Part shown: in pieces, positions 1 to 7,409 of the stretch | Layout of the letters: every line of letters begins with the position of its first letter | Position numbering within the stretch: position 1 is the first letter of the stretch | DNA from: an uncultured Phycisphaerae bacterium | Lineage (GTDB): Bacteria; Planctomycetota; Phycisphaerae; Sedimentisphaerales; Anaerohalosphaeraceae | DNA: 12,547 nucleotides | Assembly (NCBI GenBank): GCA_937920485.1 | Contig: CALETL010000002.1 | Span: 1 to 12,547 of the forward strand | Direction: 5' to 3' | The notes under the pieces: generated by a model | Told to the model about the DNA's origin: nothing | Databases searched by the model: none | What the model saw: the letters and a program-made list of their open reading frames with translations, nothing else | Translations under genes and position numbers: made by a program

Positions 1-25
1 ATACATCCGCGGCTGCAGAGCAGAC

Positions 26-54
26 TTGACAGATGGGCCCTGCGCAAATAACAT
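26..54 (+). promoter_or_regulatory. possible sigma70-type promoter for ileS
   Basis: A perfect -35 hexamer TTGACA (26-31) is followed after 17 bases by TAACAT (49-54), which matches four of six -10 consensus positions. It lies 33 bases before the ileS start and would give a short leader. I see no T-box, although aminoacyl-tRNA synthetase genes in some bacteria have one; the visible leader is too short to hold it. Only the hexamers are seen; activity is inferred. Confidence 0.4.
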
Positions 55-73
55 GAGTCTTTTGTAATTTATT

Positions 74-80
74 AAAAGGA
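74..80 (+). promoter_or_regulatory. ribosome binding site of ileS
   Basis: AAAAGGA sits six bases before the ATG at 87. This is a good SD match at normal spacing and supports that start codon. Confidence 0.7.
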
Positions 81-86
81 TACAAT

Positions 87-2939
87 ATGTCTGATAAGGA
101 CAAGAAAAAGGGATATCGGGACACACTGAACCTGCCGAAAACGGCGTTTGCGATGAAGGCCAACCTGACCCAGCGCGAGCCGCAGATGCGCAAGGACTGG
201 GAGAAGCAGGATATTTACAATAAGATTCTCGCCGCACGGGCCGAGGCGCCACAGTATCTGCTGCACGACGGCCCGCCGTATGCGAATGGCGATATTCACA
301 TGGGTCACGTCATCAACAAGGTGCTCAAGGATTTTGTGGTCAAGTACAAGACGATGACCGGCTGTAAGGCCCCGTATGTGCCCGGCTGGGACTGTCACGG
401 TCTGCCGATCGAGGTCAAGGTCATGGCCGAACTGGGCGAAAGGGCAAAAGAAATGTCCAAGCCCGAAATCCGCAAGGAATGCCAGAAATACGCCTCCAAA
501 TTCGTCAAAAAACAAACCAAGCAATTTAAGGCACTTGGGATCTTCGGTGATTTTGAAAATCCATATCTGACACTCAAGCCGCAGTATGAGCAGGGTATCT
601 TAGAGATATTCGCTGAGCTGGTTGGCAATGGGCTTGTTTACAAACAGCTTAAGCCGATTCACTGGTCCATCGGCTGCGAAACCGCTCTGGCCGATGCGGA
701 ACTGGAATACAAAGATGTCACATCGTCCAGCGTGTATGTCAATTTCCCGATGGACGATGACAGCGCCGCGAAGGTTCGCGAAATGGGATTAGCTCCGGCT
801 GACAGCAAAGCATGCTTTATGATCTGGACAACAACCCCGTGGACACTGGCCGCCAACCTGGCAGTGGCGTTGCACCCGCGGCTGGATTATGTCGGCCTGA
901 CATATGATAAGGATGGTACAAAATTCACATCGATCATCTGTGCCGAACGGCTAACGGCGGTCATCGCCGCGGCGGGACTGGAAGCAGGTACCTACTCCGT
1001 CAGCGAGCCGGTCAAAGGCAGTGCATTAGAAAAGCTGCGTTATGTGCATCCATATGTTGAGAAAAATCCCACTGAAAACGATGCTTACTTTGCGATTACC
1101 GCCGAGTACGTAACGACCGAAGACGGCACGGGCATTGTGCATATCGCCCCCGGCCATGGTGCTGAGGACTACATGGAAGGAATGCGAAACGGCCTGGCGG
1201 TGTATTCGCCGGTCGCCGATGACGGCTGTTATGATGACACTGTACCGGAATGGCTTCGCGGCAAGAGTGTGCTGAAGGTGGATAAGGAAGTCAATGAGCA
1301 TCTGCGAAGTCTTGGCCTTTTGGTACATGAGGCCGAACTACTGCACAGCTACCCCCATTGCTGGCGGAGCAAGATGCCGGTTATTTTCCGGGCAACCGAG
1401 CAGTGGTTTGTTAGTGTGGATAAAGATGTCGAAAAGTTCGGCAATAAGAGTTTACGCAACCTGGCACTGGAACAGATCAAAGACGTTCAGTGGGTTCCAG
1501 GCTGGGGCGAAAAGCGTATTCAGGGAATGCTCGAATCACGGCCGGACTGGTGCATCAGCCGTCAGCGGTCATGGGGTCTGCCGATCCCAACATTCGTCAA
1601 CAGCAACGGCGATGCGTTGTTGACTAAAGAATCCGCGCTGGCAGTTGCCAAGCATGTCGGCCAAAAGGGTTCAAACAGTTGGTTCACTGATTCGCCGAAA
1701 GAAATTCTTGGTGAAGATTTCCAATTGCCGGAAGGGTTTAACTGGGACGACCTGACAAAAGAAGAAAACATCTTCGATGTGTGGTTTGAGTCCGGCTGCA
1801 GTTGGCATAGTGTCATGGAGATGGCCGGTTACGATGTGCCGGTCGATCTGTATCTGGAAGGGTCGGACCAGCATCGTGGTTGGTTCCAGCTTTCTATGCT
1901 GCCGGCATTAGGCGCCACCGGCGCACCGCCGTTTAAGACCGTCTTGACGCACGGTTTTACCGTGGATGAAAAAGGCATGAAGCAATCCAAGTCCGCGGGC
2001 AACTATGTCAGCGCGCTGGAAGAGGTTGAAAAATATGGTGCCGATATTCTGCGTCTGTGGGTCTCCAGCGTGAATTATCAGGAAGATATGCGATGCAGCG
2101 ACGAACTCATCGGCCGTCTGCAGGATGCCTACCGAAAAATTCGCAATACGCTGCGATATCTGATGAGTAACATTAACGATTTTGTTCCGGCCGAAATGAG
2201 TGTGGATTATAAGGACATGTCACTCATCGATCAGTGGGCCATGGAAAAGTTGAATATCCTGATCGACGAGGTTCATCAGGCCTACGACAATTTCGGATTC
2301 CACCGTGTTTTTAATAAAATCTATACTTTCTGCACGGTGGAGATGAGCAGTATTTACATGGACGTGCTTAAAGACCGGATGTATTGTGATTCGACCGACA
2401 GCCAAAGTCGACGCAGCGGTCAGACAGCCATGTATAAAATCCTCGACGCACTCGTACGGATGTTGGCGCCGATACTGGCACACACTGCCGAAGAAGCATG
2501 GGCTACCATCGAACACAAAAGCGAAGATGTGGATACGGTGCATCTGGCCTCAATGCCTGTGGCGGACGCTTCCATCAATGTGGCCGCCAATGCAGACACG
2601 TGGGACAAAATCATGGCTCTGCGAGATGAAGTACTCAAAGTGCTCGAAGGCCTGCGTACTGAACAGACAATCGGCAGCAATCAGGAGGCATCGGTTCAAA
2701 TCGAAACAGATGATGGTGAGCTATTGACCATTGTCAATGACATGGGCATTGAAATATTTGCATCACTGTGCATCATCAGTGAAGTCAGTATTGCAAAAGG
2801 TGGTGCACTTAAGGTATCCGCTTCTAAATGCTCAAATGCGAAATGCGAAAGATGTTGGTATTATTACCCCAGTGTCGGACAAAACCCCGATTACCCTGAC
2901 CTGTGCAGCCGATGTGCAGAGGTTGTAACAGCACTGTAA
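87..2939 (+). CDS. ileS: isoleucyl-tRNA synthetase
   Basis: Cytoplasmic class I synthetase that activates isoleucine with ATP and charges tRNA-Ile; 950 residues, normal for the bacterial-type enzyme. Visible signatures in order: GPPYANGDIHMGH (residues 62-74, the HIGH motif as HMGH); the CP1 editing domain with WTTTPWT (247-253) and GTGIVHIAPGHGAED (347-361), which keep the Thr cluster, His and Asp used for clearing Val-tRNA; a GSDQHRGWFQ segment before the second signature; the KMSKS loop, here KQSKS (632-636); an anticodon-binding region; and a C-terminal zinc site with C915, C920, C923, C940 and C943. The frame is intact and all main domains are present, so it should be active. The Met-to-Gln change in KMSKS is the only oddity. 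It is transcribed towards the pilus operon and separated from it by a hairpin terminator. The start is supported by an SD site six bases upstream. Confidence 0.98.
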   Translation: MSDKDKKKGYRDTLNLPKTAFAMKANLTQREPQMRKDWEKQDIYNKILAARAEAPQYLLHDGPPYANGDIHMGHVINKVLKDFVVKYKTMTGCKAPYVPGWDCHGLPIEVKVMAELGERAKEMSKPEIRKECQKYASKFVKKQTKQFKALGIFGDFENPYLTLKPQYEQGILEIFAELVGNGLVYKQLKPIHWSIGCETALADAELEYKDVTSSSVYVNFPMDDDSAAKVREMGLAPADSKACFMIWTTTPWTLAANLAVALHPRLDYVGLTYDKDGTKFTSIICAERLTAVIAAAGLEAGTYSVSEPVKGSALEKLRYVHPYVEKNPTENDAYFAITAEYVTTEDGTGIVHIAPGHGAEDYMEGMRNGLAVYSPVADDGCYDDTVPEWLRGKSVLKVDKEVNEHLRSLGLLVHEAELLHSYPHCWRSKMPVIFRATEQWFVSVDKDVEKFGNKSLRNLALEQIKDVQWVPGWGEKRIQGMLESRPDWCISRQRSWGLPIPTFVNSNGDALLTKESALAVAKHVGQKGSNSWFTDSPKEILGEDFQLPEGFNWDDLTKEENIFDVWFESGCSWHSVMEMAGYDVPVDLYLEGSDQHRGWFQLSMLPALGATGAPPFKTVLTHGFTVDEKGMKQSKSAGNYVSALEEVEKYGADILRLWVSSVNYQEDMRCSDELIGRLQDAYRKIRNTLRYLMSNINDFVPAEMSVDYKDMSLIDQWAMEKLNILIDEVHQAYDNFGFHRVFNKIYTFCTVEMSSIYMDVLKDRMYCDSTDSQSRRSGQTAMYKILDALVRMLAPILAHTAEEAWATIEHKSEDVDTVHLASMPVADASINVAANADTWDKIMALRDEVLKVLEGLRTEQTIGSNQEASVQIETDDGELLTIVNDMGIEIFASLCIISEVSIAKGGALKVSASKCSNAKCERCWYYYPSVGQNPDYPDLCSRCAEVVTAL

Positions 2940-2956
2940 TAATGGAATGCACCAAT

Positions 2957-2993
2957 AAAAAAAGGCCGGCGTTTCAAAAGAAGCGCCGGCTTT
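2957..2993. terminator. bidirectional rho-independent terminator between ileS and the pilus operon
   Basis: The arms GCCGGCG (2965-2971) and CGCCGGC (2984-2990) pair perfectly. The stem extends inward through T-G, T-A, T-A and C-G pairs to an AAAA loop (2976-2979) and outward by about three pairs. On the minus strand the stem is followed by seven T's (2963 to 2957), a classic U-tract for the pilus operon. On the plus strand the tail is shorter (TTTCATTATT). The hairpin lies between the ileS stop (2939) and the secretin stop (3018). Confidence 0.88.
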
Positions 2994-3017
2994 CATTATT
3001 AAAGGGCTGGATTGTGA

Positions 3018-4466
3018 TTATTCTTCACCGTTACCCAGTTTTGTTTCGGGCAGCGTGGGACTGACATAAACAGAATCCGCCAGGTACCGCTGCTCTTCAT
3101 CACTCAGCGTCGGCTGTGTAATAATATGCGGCGTAATAAAGACAACTAATTCGCTGTTAACCGTGCTTTCGCCTTCAAATCTGAACAGTCCACCCAGCAG
3201 CGGCAGATCACCTAAGAACGGAACCTTGCTGATTTCCTGAAGTTTGTCCTGTTTCTTCATACCACCTATAACAACTGTTTCTTTGTCTTTGATCAGAGCA
3301 GTGGTAATCGTTTCACGCGTAGCCACGACCGGTTGAGGAATCGTGTCAGCACCGCTGACGATATTGACCGATCCAACAGCCGTACTGAATTTGGGGTTGA
3401 GACGCAGATGGATCAATCCATCTCGCGTCAGGTGCGGCGTCACCCGAAGTTCAACACCGACATCACGAAATGCGGTCGTTCCGACACCACCGCCCTCGGT
3501 ACTTTCGGTCAACTCCTGATACGGAATTTCATCAACGATCTTGATCTGGGCCTCTTCATTGTCCAGAACCAACACACGGGGATTGGCCAGCAGTTTGGCA
3601 CGGACATCATCCTGACCGGCATGAACAAGTGCATCAAACTGAAAATGATTGTTGTTGATCACGCCCACACGGAACAAACCGCTGGTATCGGCCTGACTAA
3701 TGCCGCTGGCGAACTGACTGCCGATGGCCGTGTCCAGCACGCCACCGACAATATTACCGACGGTGCCGTAATCATTGCCAAATAATTGGTTGTCACTCGG
3801 CAGTCCGAAATCTGTCTGGCTTCCGACCTGCCATTCGATGCCCAGATCCAGCGCGTCCGTGGAAGAAATATCATAAATCTTCGCTTCGACAAGAATCTGC
3901 GGGGTAATCCGGTCAATCTTTTCGATAAATGAAGCGATCGCTTTAACCCGGCTTTCGGTATCTGTCACGATAAGATTGCCGGTGCCGGGATTGGCAGCAA
4001 TTGCACCCTTATCAGAAATAAACTGCTTCAGTGCGGTCTCAACATCCCGAACATTCGCATACGTGATACGAAAAACCCGGCTGTCTGTCTTTTCAAGCAC
4101 TGCATGTATATCCTCTTTGGCAACAACACGAATAATATTATCCGTCGTCACGTACGCATACCCATGTGATTCGAGAATATTGGTCAGGGCTTCGTCCAGC
4201 GGCACATCCGTCAACGTAGCGGTGACCACACCTGTGACCTTTGGGCTCTTAATGATATCCACATCGGCTTGCTTGGACATAATCATCAGCACGTCATCAA
4301 TAAGTGTATCCTTGAAATCCAGACTGATCTCCTGGCGCATGCGCTGCTGAACAGGTGTGAGCAATTCGGGCTTGACCTCTTCTAAGGCCATGGACCATGA
4401 TGCCACAGCTAAAATCATCAGCATACTATATCGGACGGCAGCTTTTCGGGCTCCTGTCGTTTTCAT
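3018..4466 (-). CDS. outer-membrane secretin, PilQ/GspD family (short form)
   Basis: Secretins form the ring-shaped outer-membrane channel through which a pilus or secreted protein leaves the cell. The 482-residue product starts with a basic n-region, a hydrophobic segment (about 13-25) and a likely signal peptidase I site after SMA (25-27). A short STN/N0-like domain (about 47-115) is followed by one secretin N domain (about 130-186) and the β-barrel secretin domain (about 187-450), which contains LLANPRVLVLDNE (292-304), ELRVTPHLTRDG (339-350) and the family hallmark VPFLGDLPLLGGLF (415-428). There is no lipobox cysteine and no AMIN domain, and it is clearly shorter than typical PilQ or GspD (roughly 600-750 residues), with fewer periplasmic N domains. 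It is the last gene of the operon, 44 bases after the PilP-like gene, with AAAGGA (4474-4479) seven bases before the ATG. Context (PilM/N/O) favours a PilQ role, but GspD cannot be excluded. Confidence 0.93.
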   Translation of the reverse strand: MKTTGARKAAVRYSMLMILAVASWSMALEEVKPELLTPVQQRMRQEISLDFKDTLIDDVLMIMSKQADVDIIKSPKVTGVVTATLTDVPLDEALTNILESHGYAYVTTDNIIRVVAKEDIHAVLEKTDSRVFRITYANVRDVETALKQFISDKGAIAANPGTGNLIVTDTESRVKAIASFIEKIDRITPQILVEAKIYDISSTDALDLGIEWQVGSQTDFGLPSDNQLFGNDYGTVGNIVGGVLDTAIGSQFASGISQADTSGLFRVGVINNNHFQFDALVHAGQDDVRAKLLANPRVLVLDNEEAQIKIVDEIPYQELTESTEGGGVGTTAFRDVGVELRVTPHLTRDGLIHLRLNPKFSTAVGSVNIVSGADTIPQPVVATRETITTALIKDKETVVIGGMKKQDKLQEISKVPFLGDLPLLGGLFRFEGESTVNSELVVFITPHIITQPTLSDEEQRYLADSVYVSPTLPETKLGNGEE

Positions 4467-4510
4467 TATTCTGTCCTTTCCTTTTATCCGTATCGCAGTT
4501 TTATACTTGC

Positions 4511-5362
4511 TTATCGCTGCACCTGCTGGGTCCAGCGTTTTTCATTCGCTTCAAATTCAACGCCTTCCTTGCTGATCTTGACAATTGTGACTCCATTGAA
4601 ACTTTCTCCTTCGCTCATGATTTCATTGTTAATGATTGCCGAAGGTTTGTTTTTACTGAACACAATGCCTTTAACCACCAATCCGCCAGAGGCCGAAGCC
4701 CCGGTAGAGTCTTCTGTTGATCCGGTCTGTCTGAAAACAGGGGATGTCGCATCACGCAGCTCCGCCGGCAGCGGCTGCGGATTTGTCCAGTCCTGTGCCG
4801 TCTTCTTTGTTCCATGACTCTGGATCGTTTGACTGCCACTTGCATCATCAGCAGCCATCGCCTTCGTCTGGCCAACACCGCCCAGCGAAATGAACATCAC
4901 CGCGCCAAACACAAGACAAAGAACACCAACGAGCGCCGCCATTTTCTTTTGGCGGGCATCCAGCGATCCTTTATGTGAACCGAAAACCGCTTTTTTGACC
5001 TGAGAAATAAGACTCGGACCTGTCTTAGCTGACACCACCGAAGACTTCGCCAGCGGCATGGGTCGATCGATCTGGATCGCCGGCGCTGAGGCACACTCCG
5101 AGGGGTCCGCTGACATGCGTTTGACCAGTGAAGGCCGAGCCTGGGTCTGTTCCGGCTCCGGCACCGATACAGGGTCCGGTTGGCCCTGGGGTTCAGTTGG
5201 CCCCTGTGCCTCTGTTGACCCCTGTGGTTCTGTTGGTTCCTGCGCTACCGATTGCACCTGTTCAGAAGACGAATCCGCATCTTCTAACACATCGTTATTC
5301 TGCGGCACGGGAACACCGTCAAATATTGACGAAATCTGTTTGTGTAAGCCTGATTTTCTCAT
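4511..5362 (-). CDS. PilP/GspB/GspC-like inner-membrane protein with Pro/Gln-rich cytoplasmic arm
   Basis: This 283-residue protein probably links the inner-membrane platform to the secretin. Residues 1-140 are polar and should be cytoplasmic, with a Pro/Gln/Glu-rich stretch and near-repeats TEPQG, TEAQG, TEPQG at 44-60. One transmembrane helix is at about 141-161, preceded by RQKK. The periplasmic part ends in a small β-domain (about 224-280) with LVVKGIVFS, PSAIINNE, GESFNGVTIVKI and GVEFE; this is the pattern of the homology region shared by PilP, GspC and the GspB C-terminus. Classical PilP is a small lipoprotein, so this bitopic layout is nearer to GspB/GspC. The ATG at 5362 lies inside the parA-like gene, so 44 bases overlap in different frames; no later Met fits before residue 83, and a GGAAGAG stretch lies upstream. 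The fold assignment is by pattern only. Confidence 0.75.
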   Translation of the reverse strand: MRKSGLHKQISSIFDGVPVPQNNDVLEDADSSSEQVQSVAQEPTEPQGSTEAQGPTEPQGQPDPVSVPEPEQTQARPSLVKRMSADPSECASAPAIQIDRPMPLAKSSVVSAKTGPSLISQVKKAVFGSHKGSLDARQKKMAALVGVLCLVFGAVMFISLGGVGQTKAMAADDASGSQTIQSHGTKKTAQDWTNPQPLPAELRDATSPVFRQTGSTEDSTGASASGGLVVKGIVFSKNKPSAIINNEIMSEGESFNGVTIVKISKEGVEFEANEKRWTQQVQR

Positions 5363-6113
5363 AACAAATCTCTTCCGCTAATTGCATATATTCTTTTGCA
5401 CCTTCATTCATTCGATCATAAGTCATTATCGATTCGCCGGCGCCGGGGGCTTCGGCCAATCGAATATTCCTGTGAATAACCGTCTTTAAAATCAATTCGC
5501 CAAAATAATCTCGCATTTGCTTTTCCACATCCTGGCAAAGAATGGTCCCTTGCTCTGCCAGCGTCAGCAGAATCCCTCGAATATGCAGTAAGGGATTAAA
5601 CCGATTCTGTACAATGTCCAGCGTCTCAAGAACCTGCTTAAGCCCCTCGATTGAATAATAATGCGTTTGTACGGGAACGATCACTTCGGTAGCCGCGTCC
5701 AGTGCATTTAATGTCAGCAAGCTCAGCGATGGGGAACAATCAATAATACAATAATCAAAGTATCGTTCATACTTCTCGAGCCGTTTCATCAGAACGTGTT
5801 CACGATTTTGCATCTGCATCAAAGCCGCTTCGGCGCCGGAGAGTAATACATTACTCGGTGCGATGACGAGCCGGGGGACATTGCTTTCAACCAGCACACG
5901 CTGCAGTGAAACACGGGGATTAACAATCACATCGTAGATGGTTTGCTTAAGGTTTTCGGGAATAACTCCGAACCCCAGCGTGGCATGGCCCTGTGGGTCC
6001 AGATCAATCAAAAGAGTGCGATACCCTTTCAGGGCCAGCGCAGCGGCCAGATTGACAGACGTCGTCGTCTTGCCGCAACCACCCTTCAGATTTGTAATCG
6101 CAATGGTTCTCAC
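5319..6113 (-). CDS. ParA/Soj/MinD-family ATPase encoded in the pilus operon
   Basis: A complete 264-residue ParA-type P-loop ATPase. It has the deviant Walker A motif KGGCGKTT (10-17, signature lysine K10 and P-loop K15), Walker A' LLIDLDPQG (34-42), Walker B IIDCSP (123-128) and the NIRLAEAPGAGESI segment (216-229) typical of Soj-like proteins. There is no N-terminal DNA-binding extension, so it is the small chromosomal type. Such proteins switch between ATP dimer and ADP monomer to segregate DNA or to position large complexes; FlhG, TadZ and MinD are relatives with positioning roles. No parB or parS is visible. Its place between PilO- and PilP-like genes suggests positioning or counting of the pilus machine rather than chromosome partition, which is inference. 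It starts with GTG (6113-6111), with AGGA (6121-6124) seven bases before it. The 50-base gap from the PilO-like gene holds a small hairpin, and its 3' end overlaps the PilP-like gene by 44 bases. Confidence 0.92.
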   Translation of the reverse strand: MRTIAITNLKGGCGKTTTSVNLAAALALKGYRTLLIDLDPQGHATLGFGVIPENLKQTIYDVIVNPRVSLQRVLVESNVPRLVIAPSNVLLSGAEAALMQMQNREHVLMKRLEKYERYFDYCIIDCSPSLSLLTLNALDAATEVIVPVQTHYYSIEGLKQVLETLDIVQNRFNPLLHIRGILLTLAEQGTILCQDVEKQMRDYFGELILKTVIHRNIRLAEAPGAGESIMTYDRMNEGAKEYMQLAEEICYEKIRLTQTDFVNI

Positions 6114-6120
6114 TGTCTTT

Positions 6121-6124
6121 TCCT
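6121..6124 (-). promoter_or_regulatory. ribosome binding site supporting the GTG start of the ParA-like gene
   Basis: On the minus strand AGGA is followed by AAAGACA and then GTG at 6113. The seven-base spacing supports the rare start codon. The next codons already form the conserved β1 strand (RTIAITNLKGG), so a later start is not possible. Confidence 0.65.
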
Positions 6125-6136
6125 GTCTTGTATACG

Positions 6137-6158
6137 TGCCGCTTCATCCACAGCGGCA
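6137..6158 (-). other. hairpin in the pilO-parA intergenic gap
   Basis: TGCCGCT (6137-6143) and AGCGGCA (6152-6158) form a perfect seven-pair stem with an eight-base loop. No T-run follows on the minus strand (the next bases are CGTATACAAG), so it is not a standard terminator. It could be an mRNA processing or stability element, or chance. Confidence 0.4.
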
Positions 6159-6163
6159 GCTGA

Positions 6164-6766
6164 TTAATCGGTTGCCATGGCAACCTTTTTATTATTTGTT
6201 GCTTTCTCAGCTAAAAATGATAACTGTAATGACACTTCGTGACCTTTGCCGCTCGATGTTCCCCGCCGGAAAGAAACCTCTTCAATAAAGACGACGGGAC
6301 AATGACGCTCCAGTTGATTCATAAACTGTGCAAATTGGTCAAACGTTGCAAAAAACTTAACATTCAGCCAACCCTCATCGAGCGTTTTGCTCTTTTCAAT
6401 GGTTGATTGGTCTCTCTTCTTTTCATTCTTACTTGAAAATTCGGCCAGACGCAGATCGTTGGCAATTTGGCCGACTTCAAAAACAAGTTCTGTCGTCTTG
6501 TCATGTTCCGTCGAAAAGTCGGATATTAGGCGGTCCGCTTCCTGGCACCGACGCTGCATTTTCTCTTTTGTCTGATCCTGCCCGGCCAACTGTGCCCGCC
6601 CCAGTTCCATCTGGCTTTCAGAACATTGATTCTGCAACTGTGCCAGTTCTGTCTTTTGCGGCAAATAGAACAGAAAATAGCCCGCCCCAAGAACAATCAC
6701 CGAAACCGCCCAAACGGAAAGGGTAACAATTCTATATCGACCGAATTTTATTTTTGATTTCATCAT
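6164..6766 (-). CDS. pilO: PilO-like inner-membrane platform protein
   Basis: PilO pairs with PilN in the inner membrane and links the PilM ring to PilP and the secretin. The 200-residue product has a short basic N-terminus, one transmembrane helix (about 12-35), a periplasmic coiled-coil-like stretch rich in Gln, Glu, Lys and Arg (about 37-105), and a C-terminal α/β region (about 132-187) fitting the ferredoxin-like PilO fold, with WLNVKFFATFDQFAQFMNQL matching the usual 'strand then helix' start. I chose the ATG at 6766, not the upstream in-frame ATG at 6790. AGGAG (6775-6779) is eight bases before it, and it overlaps the pilN stop by one base (TAATG), a typical coupled junction. Sequence conservation in this family is weak, so the call rests on topology and on the order PilM-PilN-PilO. 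Confidence 0.8.
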   Translation of the reverse strand: MMKSKIKFGRYRIVTLSVWAVSVIVLGAGYFLFYLPQKTELAQLQNQCSESQMELGRAQLAGQDQTKEKMQRRCQEADRLISDFSTEHDKTTELVFEVGQIANDLRLAEFSSKNEKKRDQSTIEKSKTLDEGWLNVKFFATFDQFAQFMNQLERHCPVVFIEEVSFRRGTSSGKGHEVSLQLSFLAEKATNNKKVAMATD

Positions 6767-7407
6767 TAGCCCTGCTCCTGAAGAACACAATCGATTTCAT
6801 AATAGATCGCAGGTCTTCCGTCAACCTCGCCTTGCTGCCGGGCAGAGGGTTTAATCTCAACAAAGATTTCCGACAACAGCGGTGATTGCTCAAGTTTATT
6901 CACATAGTCCTGAACCGCCGCGTCACTCTGCTCCGCATCGTAACCACACACGACCAGTTGCATCTGTCTGCGAACGACCAATCGCTGCTTGACTTCAGCG
7001 GAATCTTCCTGTTGGTCTTTTATGCGTTGTGCATTTCGGTCCAATTTGATTTCATATATAAAAATACTGTCCGGCAGCGATTGAACCAGCTCCACCAGAA
7101 CATCAGAAACCTGGATTCGATAAGATAACGCCTTGGAGATGTCCTTGAGACATTTTTCCATGCCCTTTATCTGGGTGTTGACCCTGTTGTATTCGGCCAT
7201 ATCTTTCGTATATTGTTCAATCTGCTGCTGATTGCTTTTGAGCGTCTGCTGTTGATTGTTCAGCATCGCTCTGTCACGCTGATACGATGCCGCAAAAACA
7301 GTGATTGCCAACAGCGGAATCAGTATCGGCACGGTCTTCAGTACCGACGTTTTCACATCAAACGTTTGAGGCAGTCCTTTTCCTTTGAGTAAATCAATTG
7401 AAAACAT
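6766..7407 (-). CDS. pilN: PilN-like inner-membrane platform protein
   Basis: PilN anchors the cytoplasmic PilM through its N-terminal tail and dimerises with PilO in the periplasm. The 213-residue product begins FSIDLLKGKG (2-11), which matches the position and shape of the conserved PilN tail motif INLLP that fits into a PilM groove. A single transmembrane helix (about 23-41) follows, then a coiled coil with many Gln and Asn (about 42-95). The C-terminal part (about 100-208) has alternating strands such as FIYEIKLDR and RRQMQLVVCGY, consistent with the PilN ferredoxin-like domain. It begins two bases after the pilM stop and overlaps pilO by one base, which suggests translational coupling and matched amounts. 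The topology and place in the operon make the assignment firm, though GspL-type C-terminal domains are related. Confidence 0.82.
   Translation of the reverse strand: MFSIDLLKGKGLPQTFDVKTSVLKTVPILIPLLAITVFAASYQRDRAMLNNQQQTLKSNQQQIEQYTKDMAEYNRVNTQIKGMEKCLKDISKALSYRIQVSDVLVELVQSLPDSIFIYEIKLDRNAQRIKDQQEDSAEVKQRLVVRRQMQLVVCGYDAEQSDAAVQDYVNKLEQSPLLSEIFVEIKPSARQQGEVDGRPAIYYEIDCVLQEQG
6775..6779 (-). promoter_or_regulatory. ribosome binding site that decides the pilO start
   Basis: AGGAG lies eight bases before the ATG at 6766, inside the end of pilN. It supports that start over the in-frame ATG at 6790. Confidence 0.65.
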
Positions 7408-7409
7408 AA

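Noticed and set aside
1..67. Tail of an upstream gene before ileS
   Set aside because: Frames 1 and 2 are open to stops at 49-51 and 65-67, but so few codons show no recognisable sequence, so no gene is called.
3333..3785. Long plus-strand open frame opposite the secretin gene
   Set aside because: It is antisense to a well-supported conserved gene, has no SD site or recognisable motif, and looks like a coding shadow. The same holds for other antisense frames over ileS, pilM and the pilin genes.
5177..5236. DNA tandem repeat behind the TEPQG units of the PilP-like gene
   Set aside because: The units are short and imperfect, so they are treated as low-complexity coding sequence rather than a separate repeat element.
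6767..6790. ATG at 6790 as pilO start
   Set aside because: It lies inside pilN. The ATG at 6766 has AGGAG at good spacing and a TAATG coupled junction.
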